Assembly: GCA_037974335.1 (NCBI GenBank)
Contig: CM075760.1
Span: 60,394,515-60,458,514, forward strand
Length of the DNA stretch: 64,000 bases
Reading direction: 5' to 3'
DNA from: Prionace glauca
Taxonomy: Eukaryota > Chordata > Chondrichthyes > Carcharhiniformes > Carcharhinidae
Shown: positions 24,228-34,610 of the stretch, piece by piece
Numbering within the stretch: the stretch's first letter is position 1
Layout of the letters: every line of letters begins with the position of its first letter
Made by a program: the position numbers and the translations under genes
The notes under the pieces: model-generated
The model's database searches: none
Told to the model about the DNA's origin: nothing
The model's input: only the letters and a program-made list of their open reading frames with translations

Positions 24228-24612
24228 GCTTAAGGTCTAGATTGTAATAACTGAGAGAGGTTTCGGGCAGAGTTTACTGGTACAAGACCCGGATTGTAAT
24301 AACTCAGAGAGGTTTACAATAAAGAATACTGATACTAGGCTCAGACTAAAATAACTGAGAGAGGTTCAGGGCAGAGTTTACTGATACAAGGCCCACATTT
24401 TAATAACTGAGAGAGGTTCAGGGCAGAGTTTACTGATACAAGGCCCACATTTTAATAACTGAGAGAGGTTCAGGGCAGAGTTTACTAAAACAAGGTCCAG
24501 ATTGTAATAACTGAGAGAGGTTTAAGGCAGACATTACTGATAGAAGGTCCAGATTGTAATAACTGAGAGAGGTTTAGGGCAGACATTACTGATACAAGGC
24601 CCAGATTGTGGT
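24228..24612. repeat. 52-bp tandem array
   Basis: About seven units of taataactgagagaggtt...tactgatacaaggcc. Exact 52-base spacing at 24361, 24413 and 24465; outer units diverge. Confidence 0.9.
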
Positions 24613-25135
24613 GATGAGGAAAGATTGGAATGGCAAGGTTTGTTTCCCCAGAGCAGAGGAGGCTGAGGGGGATCGAACTGAGGTGTCCAAAATTATGTGG
24701 AAGCCATGACAGGGTGGATAGAAAAGGCTTGTTTCCCCTGAGCAGAGAGAGGTCATTTATTGTAGGTGGGTGGGGATCGGGGTGGGGGGGGGGCGTGGGG
24801 TGGTGCGTGGTAATGGTTGGGAGGGGGTTAGTGGGGCCTGCACAGATATAAAGTGATTGGTGGAAGGATTAGAAGGGGCATTGGGAAGAAGGTTCTCATT
24901 CAAGGGATGGTGGGTGTCTGGAATTTGCTGCCTAAACTGATGGTTCAGATAGAAATCTCTTGGCTCACTCGCCTCACACACAGATCTATAGCTGAAATGC
25001 TGGAACCTGTAGAAAGCGGGGCTCGGGGCTGGATCGCTGGAAAGTGGGATTAGAATGAAGGGCTAGTCTTTATTTTCCAAGCTGGTGAAGATGTGAATGG
25101 CTGAATGGCCTCTTTCTGTGCCACAACCTTTCCCC
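24613..25135 (+). mobile_element. CR1-like LINE 3' fragment
   Basis: Diverged plus-strand copy: gtttccccagagcagaggaggctgag, aatttgctgcctaaactgatgg and gctgaatggcctctttctgtgcc are in order. Confidence 0.65.
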
Positions 25136-25345
25136 TGCTTTCTGTTTGCCCTATTGATGGGCAGAATGGAGGAGTGAGCAGGTTTTTAATTATTAACAAG
25201 AGCAGGAATGAAGGAAGATGGTGAGGCAAAGCTGATTTTTTTTCTGATTTCCACCCTTCCCCTCATCAAAGTGAGTCAGAATTCATCCCACCACCCCACC
25301 TCCCATCTCCACCTGTCCTGTGCTCCCTCCAAATACATTTGCCGG

Positions 25346-26190
25346 AGTGGCAGCGCATTAGCACAGTGGTTAGCACTGCAGCCTCCTAGTGCCAAGGACC
25401 CGTGTTCAATTCCAGCCTTCGGTCATTGTCTGTGTGGGGTTTTCATGTTCCTCCCATATAGAGTCATAGAGGTTTACAGCATGGAAACAGGCCCTTCAGC
25501 CCAACTGCTCCATGCTGCCCTTTTTAAAAAACCCTAAGCTAATCCCAATTGCTTGTATTTGGCCCATATCCCTCTGTACCCATCACACCCATGTAACTGT
25601 CTAAATGCATTTTAAAAGACAAAATTGTACCCATCTCTGCGACTACATCTGGCAGCTTGTTCCTGACACTCACCACCCTCTGTGTGAAAAAAAATGCTCC
25701 CCTGGACACTTTTGTATCTTTCCCCTCCCATCTGAATCCAAGCCCTCTAGTTTTAGACTCCCCTACATTTGGGAAAAGATATTGACTATCGAGCTGATCT
25801 GTGCCCCTCATTATTTTATAGACCTCTATAAGATCACTCCTCAGCCTCCTAAGCTCCAGTGAAAAAAGTCACAGTCTATCCAACTTCTCCTGATAACTCA
25901 ATCCATCAAGTCCCTGTAGCATCCTAGTAAATCTTTTTTGCATTCTTTACAGTTTAATAATATCCTTTTAATAACAGGGTGACCAGAATATGTGTGGGGT
26001 CTGAAGGATGGGCAGGTTAGGTGGATTGACCGTTCTAAATTCTCCCTTAATGTCCAAAGATGTGAAGGTTAGGGGGAATAGAGAGTATTGTGGGGTTACG
26101 GGAATAGGGTAAAATGCTCTGTTGACATAGACTTGATGCACTGTTGGGATTTTATGATTTTAACGGGAGTGGGTAGTTTGATATCTGGGG
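25346..26190 (+). mobile_element. HE1-like SINE split by a LINE fragment
   Basis: The SINE head is at 25346-25460 (agcacagtggttagcactgcagcc, B box gtgttcaattcc). The sequence then switches to a minus-strand LINE fragment and resumes at about 25990 with gtgtggggtctgaaggatg...ggttaggtggattgacc, the SINE middle. Simple nested insertion. Confidence 0.65.
25455..25985 (-). mobile_element. CR1-like LINE fragment, nested
   Basis: Minus-strand frame 25811-25539 reads RGTDQLDSQYLFPNVGESKTRGLGF ... GAFFFTQRVVSVRNKLPDVV, the C-terminal RT region. Inserted into the SINE 25346-26190. Confidence 0.8.
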
Positions 26191-26195
26191 GAGAG

Positions 26196-26505
26196 TGTTG
26201 CAGCACAGTGGCACGGCGGTTAGCAATGCTGCCTCTCAGCGCTAGGGCCCCAAATTCGATTCCCGGCTTGGGTCACTGTCTGTGTGGAGTTTGCACATTC
26301 TCCCCATGTCTGCATGGGTTTCCTCCAGATGCTCTGGTTTCCTCCAGCAGTCCGAAAGACGTGCTGGTTAGATTCATTGGCCATGCTAAATTCTCCGTAA
26401 GTGCATCCGAACAGGAATGTGGCGACTCGGGAATTTTCACAGGAATTGCATTGCAGTGTTAATGTAAGCCGACTTATTAGTGACACCAGCAATAAACTTC
26501 AACTG
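26196..26505 (+). mobile_element. HE1-like SINE
   Basis: Full-length layout: head agtggcacggcggttagcaatgctgcctc, middle tttcctccagcagtccgaaag, tail atgtaagccgacttattagtgacaccagcaataaa. Confidence 0.85.
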
Positions 26506-26559
26506 CAGGTCAAGGTGCTGCTGTGACAATGCACCCTCTTGTTTAAGAACAAAGAACAA

Positions 26560-26890
26560 AGAACAAAGAAAAAAAGCAGCCCGGGAAACAGGCCCTTCGG
26601 CCCAACGAGCCCGCGCCACCATCTTAACACCATCAGTCCCCCCCTCCACACATGACCCTTATCTAATTTTTTATGGTCATCCACATTGAGGGAAACTAAT
26701 TTTGGGACAACGTATTACTGCCAATCAGCCTAATAGCACATCTTTGGGGTGTGGGAGGAAACCGGAGCTCCCGGAGAAAACCCACGCAAGCACGGGGAGA
26801 ATGCACAAACTCCCACAGGCACTGGCCCAAATCCATGTGTCTGCACAGCAAACAGTGATAGTCACTGAGCTGTCGTCTTGCCCAGCATCT
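26560..26890 (-). mobile_element. tRNA-headed SINE variant, antisense
   Basis: Reads antisense as aacaggcccttcggcccaacgagcc ... gtgggaggaaaccggagctcccgg ... ggggagaatgcacaaactccc. The same variant recurs at 28985-29345. Confidence 0.7.
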
Positions 26891-27069
26891 GGTCCAGTTT
26901 AGGCACACACTAACGACATGAAGCACTGGGCCAATCTCGAACAACCAAGAGCAGCCCAAGTACGACCCATCGCATGTATGCTCCTCGTTGGACACAAGGC
27001 GGACCGACTTAAAACCAGTGAATGAAATACAGAAAAGAAAGCATTATTATTGTACCAGATCCATTTACC

Positions 27070-27345
27070 CTACCAGGGACGCCCCAATGCGAATGACCTT
27101 TATTTAAAACAATCTCCTATATCCATCCATCTCCAACTCACTCATGTGCCTGTCTAAGTTACTCTTAAACAACTCCAGCGTGTTTGCCTCCACCACCTTA
27201 CTTGGCAGAGCATTGCATATCCCCTCTACCCTCTGTGTGAAAAACCTCCCTCTAATATCTGTGTTAAACCTCTCCCTCCTCCCCTTAAGCCCAACTCCCC
27301 TCGTACTGTATGTCTCTAAACACTCTGCAATGCTGAAACTGCGGA
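27070..27345 (-). mobile_element. CR1-like LINE fragment
   Basis: Minus-strand frame 27436-27104 includes RFNTDIRGRFFTQRVEGICNALPSKVVEANTL, the C-terminal RT region. It abuts the CpG island that follows. Confidence 0.8.
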
Positions 27346-27459
27346 GAGGAGTGAACAACAGGGAGCAGCATTGCAGCTTCTCTCCCCCCATTGAAACTGG
27401 GATTGTTGCTCCATCTGCTGCACCTCCCCACCACATCCACTGGGGGCAATCTGGACAAT

Positions 27460-28115
27460 GGGCTGCAGGCAGACCTCACAGCGCCTGCGCCACAATCACA
27501 CCCACCGCCCGCGGCCATCTTGCGTTGCCAGGGGAGACGGCCGGCGGCCATCTTGCGTTGCCAGGGGAGACGGCCGGTGGCCATCTTGCGTTGCCAGGGG
27601 AGACGGCGTCCCGCGCGCTGCACTCTTGGGGAATTTCCCTCCCGCACATGCGCCCAGACAGTTACATTTTAATTTTTAATATTTTGAATCTTGATGATTA
27701 TTATTCACATCCTCACCCGTCAGACTTTCGGTTCCTTCTCCATTCGGGAAAATCTTATTTTTTTATTGTGTCTGTTTTTCAATCACACCCGCGCGGTGCC
27801 CTCTGGGAAAATACTACATCACATGCGCGGTTCCGCCACCTGCCTCTTTATAAAAATATGTATTTTATTTAATTTTAATTCCGCTCCGGGCGGGATTTCC
27901 GGGTGGGAATTTCTCTCACTTTCTATATTTCTGAACCGTCGCTTTTTCCTCAACGGGGGAGGGGCTGATGGTGACGTAACGGAAATATGGCGGCTGGCCC
28001 CGCCTCTCTGCAGGACCCGGATCTTCCGCCAACGATCAGCGGCCGGGCCGGAGAGGGCAAGAGGTGACACTGGGCGGAGCAGCGTCCGGGCGTGTTACAG
28101 CGACCTCTGGTGGCC
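27460..28115. promoter_or_regulatory. CpG island with tandem YY1-type sites
   Basis: CpG-dense block. 27511-27609 holds three head-to-tail 33-base units, each with gcggccatcttgcg (antisense AAGATGGC, the YY1 core). A further sense-strand site, gaaatatggcggctgg, is at about 27983, and GC-box and gcgcatgcgc-like elements are present. This is the architecture of a vertebrate housekeeping or zinc-finger-gene promoter. The linked transcript is not identified; the NAR-TCR leader is 3.4 kb downstream on the plus strand. Confidence 0.6.
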
Positions 28116-28309
28116 AGGAAGGGAAATAAAAACAGCACAGTCTCTGCCCAAAGGCTTCCTCAGTTCAGCTGCTCAGAGACCCTGGGAACCTTTTCAACTG
28201 GAAACTTCTCACATTCACTCCTATCCATCTATCTACCCCTCCATCCATCTCACTCTCCCTCCTCTCCATCCAGCTCTCTCTTTCCCATCCATGCATCCTT
28301 CTCTGCAAC

Positions 28310-28525
28310 AAACCCATTCTTTACCCAGAGGGTGGTGAGGCGCATTTACAACCTGCTGCGGTTATAAATGCGCCTAGTTTGGGGGCGTTTAAGAGATCTG
28401 TGGATAGGTTTATGGACGAAAAGGGATTGGTTTAGATTAGTGGGTCAGTGCTTTTTAAAAAAAAACTGGTCGGCGCAACATCGTGGGCCGAAGGGCCTGT
28501 TCTGCGCTGTAATGTTCTATGTTCA
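28310..28525 (+). mobile_element. CR1-like LINE 3' end
   Basis: ttctttacccagagggtggtgaggcgc to gccgaagggcctgttctgcgctgtaatgttctatgttc. Close to the copy at 46940-47395, with a larger internal loss. Confidence 0.85.
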
Positions 28526-28785
28526 TTCACTCTGAACAGCCGCTTCAAACTCATTACCTCAATCTGCCTTCCAACCTGTGTCAAATCCACTCTGTTCCCA
28601 GATACATTATACATTACATATTACAATTCAAATATTATAATCTCTCCAATTCTGCATTTGTTCAAAGATCATGGACAACCGAGAAATCATTAATTGCACT
28701 CCCATTCTGAGCTATGGGGTCTGTTTATACATTTTCTCATTTCACGAGTTTTAGATTAACTTCTGTTATGGTTTTAGTGATGACG

Positions 28786-30140
28786 TGGTGATGCCGGCGT
28801 TGGACTGGGCGTTGCACAGTAAAAAGTCTCACCACACCAGGTTAAAGTCCGACAGGTTTATGTGGTAGCAAAAGTTTTCGGAGTACTGCTCCTTTGTCAG
28901 ATAAGTGGTAGTTCTGTTCACAAACAGGGCATATAAAAATACAAACTTAATTTGCAAACTAATGGTTGGAATGCGAGTCAAAGAAGAAAAGAACAACACA
29001 GCTCAGGAAACAGGCCCTTCGGCCCCACATGCCCGCTCCGCCCATTTTAACAGTCGGTGAGTGCCTCATTCCAATCCTTCTCTTACCTGCGGCTTTTATC
29101 TACATCTAGTGTGTTCCACAATACAGGGGTGCAAATGTAGTGAATTATATATGCACCAGATTAAGGGAGATCCAATTTAGCCTAAAAACGCGTTTTGGGG
29201 GTGTGGGAGGAAACCGGAGCACCCGGAGAAAATCCACACAAGCACGGGGAGGATGTTCAAACTCCCACAGACACTGACCCAAGACGGAGATCCGACCCCG
29301 GTTCCTGTAACTGGACCGCGAACAGTGATAGTCACTGAGCTGTCGTGTTGCCTGTTAATTGATCCAGTTTAAGCGTACACTAACGACGTGAAGCAATAGG
29401 CTACTCTCGCAGCAACATCCAAGAGCACTCCTCGCACAACCACCCGCGAGTCTTTACAAGTAATCAAGTGTTGAGGGTACAGTCTCACGTAGAACACCAT
29501 CCACCCGGTACATGGTGCATATTCTGGTAACGTTGTCTATCTGATACGCTGCAGGAAAGGATGTCCAGAGCATGGTACATTGGGGAGATGATGCAGACGC
29601 TACCACAACGGTTGAATGAAAACCACTCACAATCACCACTCAAGAGTATTCTCTTCCTGTCCGGGAACACTTCAGCGGTCAGGGGCATTCGGCCTCTGAT
29701 CTTCGGATTCACTTTCTCCAAGGCGGCCTTCACGACACACGACAGCACAGAGTCGCTGAGCAGAGATTGAAAGCCAAATTCTAGACACATGAGCAAGCCT
29801 GAACCGGGATCTTGGGTTCATGTCACACTATCTGTAATCTCCATGGCTTTCCTTGATCTTGCAAAAACTCACTTACTGTCCTGGCTGAAGACAATGCACA
29901 TCTCTTTAAACTTGTTTAACCCTCTCCCAACTCATATTGTCTGTATCTTTAAGACTTGATAACCTGTAAAGACTCTCATTCCAACCATAATTTTGTAAAT
30001 TGGGCTTGTGTCTTTCTATGCCCTGCTTGTGAACAGAACTCCCACTGATCTGATGAAGGAACACCGCTCTGAAAGCTAGTGGCTTTTTCTACCAAATAAA
30101 CCTGTTGGAAATTAACCTGGTGTTGTGAGACATCTTACAT
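28786..30140. mobile_element. fold-back element opened by nested repeats
   Basis: Left arm 28786-28978: gatgccggcgttggactggg ... gttctgttcacaaacagggcat ... aatggttggaatgcg. Right arm 29965-30138 is its inverse: tctcattccaaccataa ... atgccctgcttgtgaacagaactccc ... ataaacctgttgg ... ggtgttgtgagac. The roughly 1 kb between them holds an antisense SINE variant (28985-29345) and unassigned DNA (29346-29960). Confidence 0.7.
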
Positions 30141-30194
30141 TATTTTAGTTCGCAGCAGGTGGATTAGAGATTAACATCAACTGGTCATTGTCTC

Positions 30195-30360
30195 ACTTTA
30201 TCTCTGTGTTTGTGAGGGTGTATGTGATAGTTGTATGTCTGTGTGTGTCAGTTTTTGCGTTTATGTAAGTCTATGTTTTTGTGGGCATGTCTGTGTGTGT
30301 TCGTGTATGTGTTTTTGTGTGTCTGTTAGTTTGTCTGAGATTGTGTATATCTGTATATGT
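30195..30360. repeat. TG-rich microsatellite
   Basis: Imperfect (TG)n with gtatgtctgtgtgtg variants. Confidence 0.8.
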
Positions 30361-31195
30361 GTCCTGGCAGCATTCCAGTAAATCTTTTCTGCACTCTTTC
30401 TAGTTTAATAATATCCTTTCTATAATAGGGTGACCAGAATTGTACACAGTATTCCAAGTGTGGTCTTACCAATGTCTTATGCAACTTCAACAAGACGTCC
30501 CAATTCCTGTATTCAATGTTCTGACCGATGAAACCAAGCATGCTGAATGCCTTCTTCGGCACTCTGTCCACGCATGACTCTACTTTCAAGGAGCTACGAA
30601 CCTGTACTGCTAGATCGTTTTGTTTTATAACTGTCCACAACACCATTCCATTAAATGAATAAGTTCTGTCCTGATTTGATTGACCAAAATGGATCACCTC
30701 GCATTCATCTAAATAAAACTCCACCTTCCGTTCATCAATCCATTGGCCCAATTGATAAAGATCCCGTTGCAATCCGTGATAACCTTCTTCACTGTCCACC
30801 ATGCCACCAATCTTGGTGTCATCTACAAACTTACTAACTATGCCCCCTATATTCTCATCCAAATCATTAATATATGTGACAAGAAACAGTGCACCTAGCA
30901 CTGATCCCTGAGGCACACCGCTGGTCACAGGCCCCCAGTTTGAAAAATAACCCTCCATCACGACCTTCTGTCTTCTGTCATCAAGCCAATTTTGTACCCA
31001 TTTCCACCTCACCCTGGATCCAGTAAGAATGTTTCCAGCTGCTGCTCCAACAGAACCATTCAGTGTGTGAGGAACTGCAGTTGGTCACACTTCCCGCAAA
31101 CATAGTCACCAGGGACACGAGAAAGTTCCCTAATCTCCCACATCTAACAGGAGGGGCATATCACTGCCCTAACTGCCATCTCTACACTTGGACAC
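30361..31195 (-). mobile_element. CR1-like LINE, RT fragment plus ORF1-like piece
   Basis: Minus-strand frame 31012-30326 is open over the RT palm and thumb: [51 protein letters not shown]. 31030-31195 repeats the ORF1-like piece of 21555-21870. Large internal deletion between the two parts. Confidence 0.85.
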
Positions 31196-31379
31196 TGAAA
31201 AAGAAGAATTTTCCTTACTTGTGACAAAGAGGGACATTCACAAACTCTGAGTGACAACACCCAGAAGAGTCACGGGATCAGATTCGGGGCTCGGGAGCTC
31301 CGAGGCCCAGATAACTGTGGAGCCTCGACTGAATGTTCACAGCTTTCTGCCACCTTTCCATTCTCGAGTTTTATTTTAA

Positions 31380-31519
31380 ACAATGGGCGTGGCCTAAATT
31401 AACAATGTTCAGGCTTGAGGTATTTCAGTTCAGTTCTGAGATCCAGTGTCCCAGAGCAGTCAAACTCTGCAGTCTCCAGCTCCCCGTCACGTAAACCATC
31501 AGCTCCGGGCAGCAGAGAG
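31380..31519 (+). promoter_or_regulatory. presumed NAR-TCR promoter and 5'UTR
   Basis: Sequence directly upstream of the leader ATG. It has a gggcgtggcc GC/KLF-type box at 31385. No TATA box and no Ig octamer (ATGCAAAT) was seen, which fits TCR V promoters. Assignment is by position only. Confidence 0.4.
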
Positions 31520-31562
31520 ATGGGAATCCTTCTTGTTTTCACCCTGTGTGTCTGTTTACCCC
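31520..31562 (+). CDS. NAR-TCR leader exon (L1)
   Basis: Encodes the signal-peptide start MGILLVFTLCVCLP, 14 codons plus one base, then a canonical donor C|GTGAGT at 31563 (phase 1). Splices to the V exon at 31711. The only intact V leader found in the window, so it must serve every receptor made from this locus unless leaders lie outside. Confidence 0.9.
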
Positions 31563-31710
31563 GTGAGTACCCATCCAACTAACCCACATTGTGTGGATTG
31601 GGTATAAAGCTGTCCCAGTCCATCCCAATTACAGACACTGTTTGGGGTTTTAGCTCCATTGTGTGGTTCAGCTCTGATGGTCCATTAAACTCTCTGTGTT
31701 TAATTTCCAG

Positions 31711-31998
31711 GATCTTTCAGTCAGTCGGTGGTACAGAGCCCAGGAGAGGTGACCAAGAAGGAGTGTCAGTCTCTCACCATCACCTGTGTTTTCTATGGTG
31801 GATTTTTTGCTCGCCCTTTGGTTAACGGCGAGTTCTTCAAACAAACCCAGCCCGGGAAGGAGTGGGAGCGGATCTCCAGCGGAGGGAGATTTATTGTGTC
31901 TGTGAACAAAGCAGGGAAGACATTTTCGCTGGAAATTCGGGATGTGAGAGTTGAAGACGCCGCCACCTATTACTGTAGAGCTCATTATAAGTACAAGA
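31711..31998 (+). CDS. NAR-type V segment 1 (rearranging)
   Basis: Acceptor TTAATTTCCAG at 31700-31710, then about 96 residues. Canonical cysteines are in LTITCVF and ATYYCRA with 62 residues between them, far fewer than a normal V, because CDR2 is missing: the chain goes from KEWERIS straight to SGGRF. This is the hallmark of NAR-type single domains (IgNAR and NAR-TCR). An extra FR1 cysteine is present (KKECQSL). The usual Trp after CDR1 is replaced by FF (GEFFKQ), an unusual core that V2 shares. Ends at a 23-type RSS. By analogy with nurse shark NAR-TCR, it forms the membrane-distal V domain of a TCR delta chain on gamma/delta T cells; antigen binding is inferred to be unpaired. Confidence 0.93.
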
Positions 31999-32036
31999 CA
32001 CAGTGATGGGCCTCGGCTTCCCACGATACAAAAACT
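31999..32036 (+). promoter_or_regulatory. V1 recombination signal (23-type)
   Basis: Heptamer CACAGTG (31999-32005, perfect), spacer of 22 bases, nonamer ACAAAAACT (32028-32036, one mismatch). Strong RAG target. Confidence 0.92.
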
Positions 32037-32378
32037 CATCCTGCAGATTCTCACAGAACCAAATGAAAAACCGGAGTTAATCTACACCACCCCCCCCCCT
32101 CCGCCCCCACCTCCCGCAATCCCACAGTTGCGCCTATTTATTGCAGTTTATTTTGAATAAGACCTGATTATTACCGTTGGTATTTTGAGTTTTATAAATA
32201 CAGAGAGTGAGTGCTTGGGGGTTTCATTCCTGGGAGTGTTTTCGGTGAATTGAGAATGGGAATGACTGATCCCAGTTACAAACCCTGACACCAGATGGGA
32301 CTCTAGGCTCACAGCCGGAACTGGGAGCCACATTCCGCGCTGTTTAATTCATGTTCCAACATCCCACCCAGTACCAGA

Positions 32379-32450
32379 GGTTTTGATGCTGAACTGTATC
32401 ACTGTGTAACTTTTGGGATAGTCACGGTGGAAAGAAGCTGAACAAATACC
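32379..32450 (+). other. D segment with 12-RSS on both sides
   Basis: The 16-base D (32407-32422, TAACTTTTGGGATAGT) is flanked on the left by nonamer GGTTTTGAT (32379-32387), a 12-base spacer and heptamer CACTGTG (32400-32406). On the right it has heptamer CACGGTG (32423-32429), a 12-base spacer and nonamer ACAAATACC (32442-32450). Both spacers are exactly 12, so it can join the 23-RSS of V1 on one side and of J on the other. 12/12 D segments are the IgH type; mammalian D-delta are 12/23. Confidence 0.88.
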
Positions 32451-32762
32451 TGTGCACAATTACACTATAAATTCTCAGTGCCCAGACTTTGAATCATTGG
32501 TTTGATGTTATTATCGCTGTGATCTGGATTATTTCCACTGTAATCTCCACCACTCACATCTTTCTTTGATTTTTTTTGCGATATATGAAGTTAATATTTC
32601 CTTCCTGCGGCCATTTACTGAGAGATCAGGCCTCATAAAATTACAATTTGAACCGACAGAGACGTTGAAACCTTGAATATTATTTATTGATTTTAAATCT
32701 CCCGAATAATTGGACATTTCCGAGTGACTGGTGATGGTTTTCCGGCAGATTGAGATGTCGGT

Positions 32763-32860
32763 AGTTTTTGTACCGGGGAGCCTGAGGGTGGAGTCACTGT
32801 GTAAAGAATGGAAATATGGTGATGTGGATGGATCCGGGACGGTGGTGACTGTCACAGCCG
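32763..32860 (+). CDS. NAR-TCR J segment with 23-RSS
   Basis: RSS: nonamer AGTTTTTGT (32763-32771), 23-base spacer, heptamer CACTGTG (32795-32801). Coding part 32802-32860 reads KEWKYGDVDGSGTVVTVTAG in the frame set by the donor. The bulge motif is GSGT, in place of the usual FGxGT, like IgNAR J. Ends at donor G|GTAAGT at 32861, phase 1. It has its own donor and no adjacent C exon, as expected for a J that splices to a following V domain. Confidence 0.9.
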
Positions 32861-32914
32861 GTAAGTAATTCCAAACCCCGCCTTGTTACAGTCTGTCTCG
32901 TTTAATGTCCCCCT

Positions 32915-32975
32915 TGTGTTCGGTGCAGACTCGATGGGCCGAAGGGCCTGTTTCTGCACTGTAGGGTTTTATTAA
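32915..32975 (+). mobile_element. CR1-like LINE tail fragment
   Basis: gactcgatgggccgaagggcctgtttctgcactgtag, only the last 50-60 bases of the family. Confidence 0.55.
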
Positions 32976-33039
32976 TAACTTTATCATTGTGATCTGTATT
33001 TCAATCCCATCGAATCTTCCTGTGGAAAATCATCCGGTA

Positions 33040-33300
33040 CAGATTCCGAGTTGGGATCAGGGTGTGATTCTGGAACCGGCTCCAGTCAGTCCCGGGGAAG
33101 GTGTCTGTGAGACCTGCTGGAGTCGGCGGTCAGCGGGACATGGATGGTGGGGCGAAACCTCGGGGGGAGACTGGGGCGGGGTGGAGTGGGTTCGGGGAGA
33201 CGGTGGTGAGGCGCGGGGTGCGGGTGTTAGTGTTCCGTGTTCTGAGAGAGTTGACAGCGTCTGGGCGAATTTTGCTTTAAGGGGCACATCAAAATCAAGA
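33040..33300. other. GC- and CpG-rich block in the intron after J1
   Basis: About 250 bases much richer in G and CpG than the surroundings (ggtggtgaggcgcggggtgcgg). No ORF with a recognisable domain. Possible regulatory element; no motif is decisive. 33301-33715 shows nothing. Confidence 0.35.
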
Positions 33301-33719
33301 GTGCAGACACTCCTGATATATTTCTTTTAACAAACTCAAATTGAGGACACTCTCGAATCCACTCTGGATGTGAAATGTGACTGGGAGAGATCTGTCTGCC
33401 GTTTACAGCCCCATAGCGGGGTCTCAGAGCTCTCTCCTGGGCAGTAGATTGCAGTCCCAGCCATGCAATGTCAATAAGCTACCGGCTGAATGAGATCAAT
33501 GTCACTGCGGCCAGTCCAGTTAACCACAGTGACTCTATCAATACCTCACCCAGGCGGCAAACTGGAAATTAAACAACGGCCTTCAGGTATAAGGAACCTT
33601 GTTGTATGTCCGAAGCAATTTTGTAATAAAGAAATCAGTGACTGGAATTAGAGACATTGCACCTGATATCTCCTTAAATATCTTCCATATAAAAAATCAC
33701 TTTTTCTAATTTTCCACCA

Positions 33720-34610
33720 TTTGTGGTTGGTTCTGGAGCACAAGTCTTCAGTAATATTGCTGAGATACTTCCAGGGCCTATCGCCTTTGCAGCATCCAGT
33801 GCCATCAACCGGCCCTAAAGTCACATGGAGTGAATCACATTGGATGAAGACTGACATCAGTGATACTGCGGACCTCCGGCGGAAGTCGGGATGGATCATC
33901 CACTCGACACCTCTGGATGAAGGTTGTTGCCAATGCAGTGGATATGTTAGGCCACGTAGTTACAGATTGTGTTTGAGTTCAATGCTGCAGCTGATGGCCC
34001 ATAGTGCCTTATGGATGCCGAGTACTGAATTGCTAGATTTATCTCATTTAGCACGGTGACTGGGCCATACTACAGGATGGAGCATAGCTCAATGTAAAGA
34101 CAGGACTTTGTGTCTACAAGGACTATAGGTGGTCACTCCTGCTGACACGGCTCTGGTGATGCATCTGCAGCAGACAGGTTGCTGAGGATGAGGTCAAGTA
34201 TGTGTTTTGCCCTCTTGGCAGTTGTCTTGCTCTCTGCCACAGTTCCAATCTAGCAGTTATGTCCAGCTGTATGCCATCGAGCCAGACATAGTGTTGGACA
34301 TTGAAGTCCCCCAACCAGAGTTCATTCTGCACCCTTGCCATCTTCAGAGCTTCCTCCATTTTGAACACATTTTGAGTTTAGATACATCAGCGGAGGCACA
34401 TGATAGTCAGCAGCAGGTTTCCTTGCCCATATCTAACCTGATGTCAGGAGAGTTTATAAGGTTCAGAGACGATATTGAGCACTTCCAGGGCAAGTGGTTC
34501 CCGACTATACCCCATTGTGCCGCCAGCTCTGCTGAGTCTGTCCTACCAATGGGTCAGGACATACAGAGGTTGGTGATGGTTGTTTCTGAGCTATTGATGT
34601 GATTTATTTG
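33720..34610 (-). mobile_element. LINE endonuclease-region remnant
   Basis: Minus-strand frame 34368-34123 holds LGDFNVQHYVW and ends VSRSDHL, the DFN and SDH motifs of an AP-type LINE endonuclease about 65 residues apart. Frames are broken around it. Lies in the long intron between the NAR J and the next V exon. 34611-35280 shows no feature. Confidence 0.6.

Noticed and set aside
27144-28338. 242- and 215-codon frames in the CpG island
   Set aside because: High GC lowers stop frequency; they cross a LINE end and the tandem YY1 units and have no recognisable domain.
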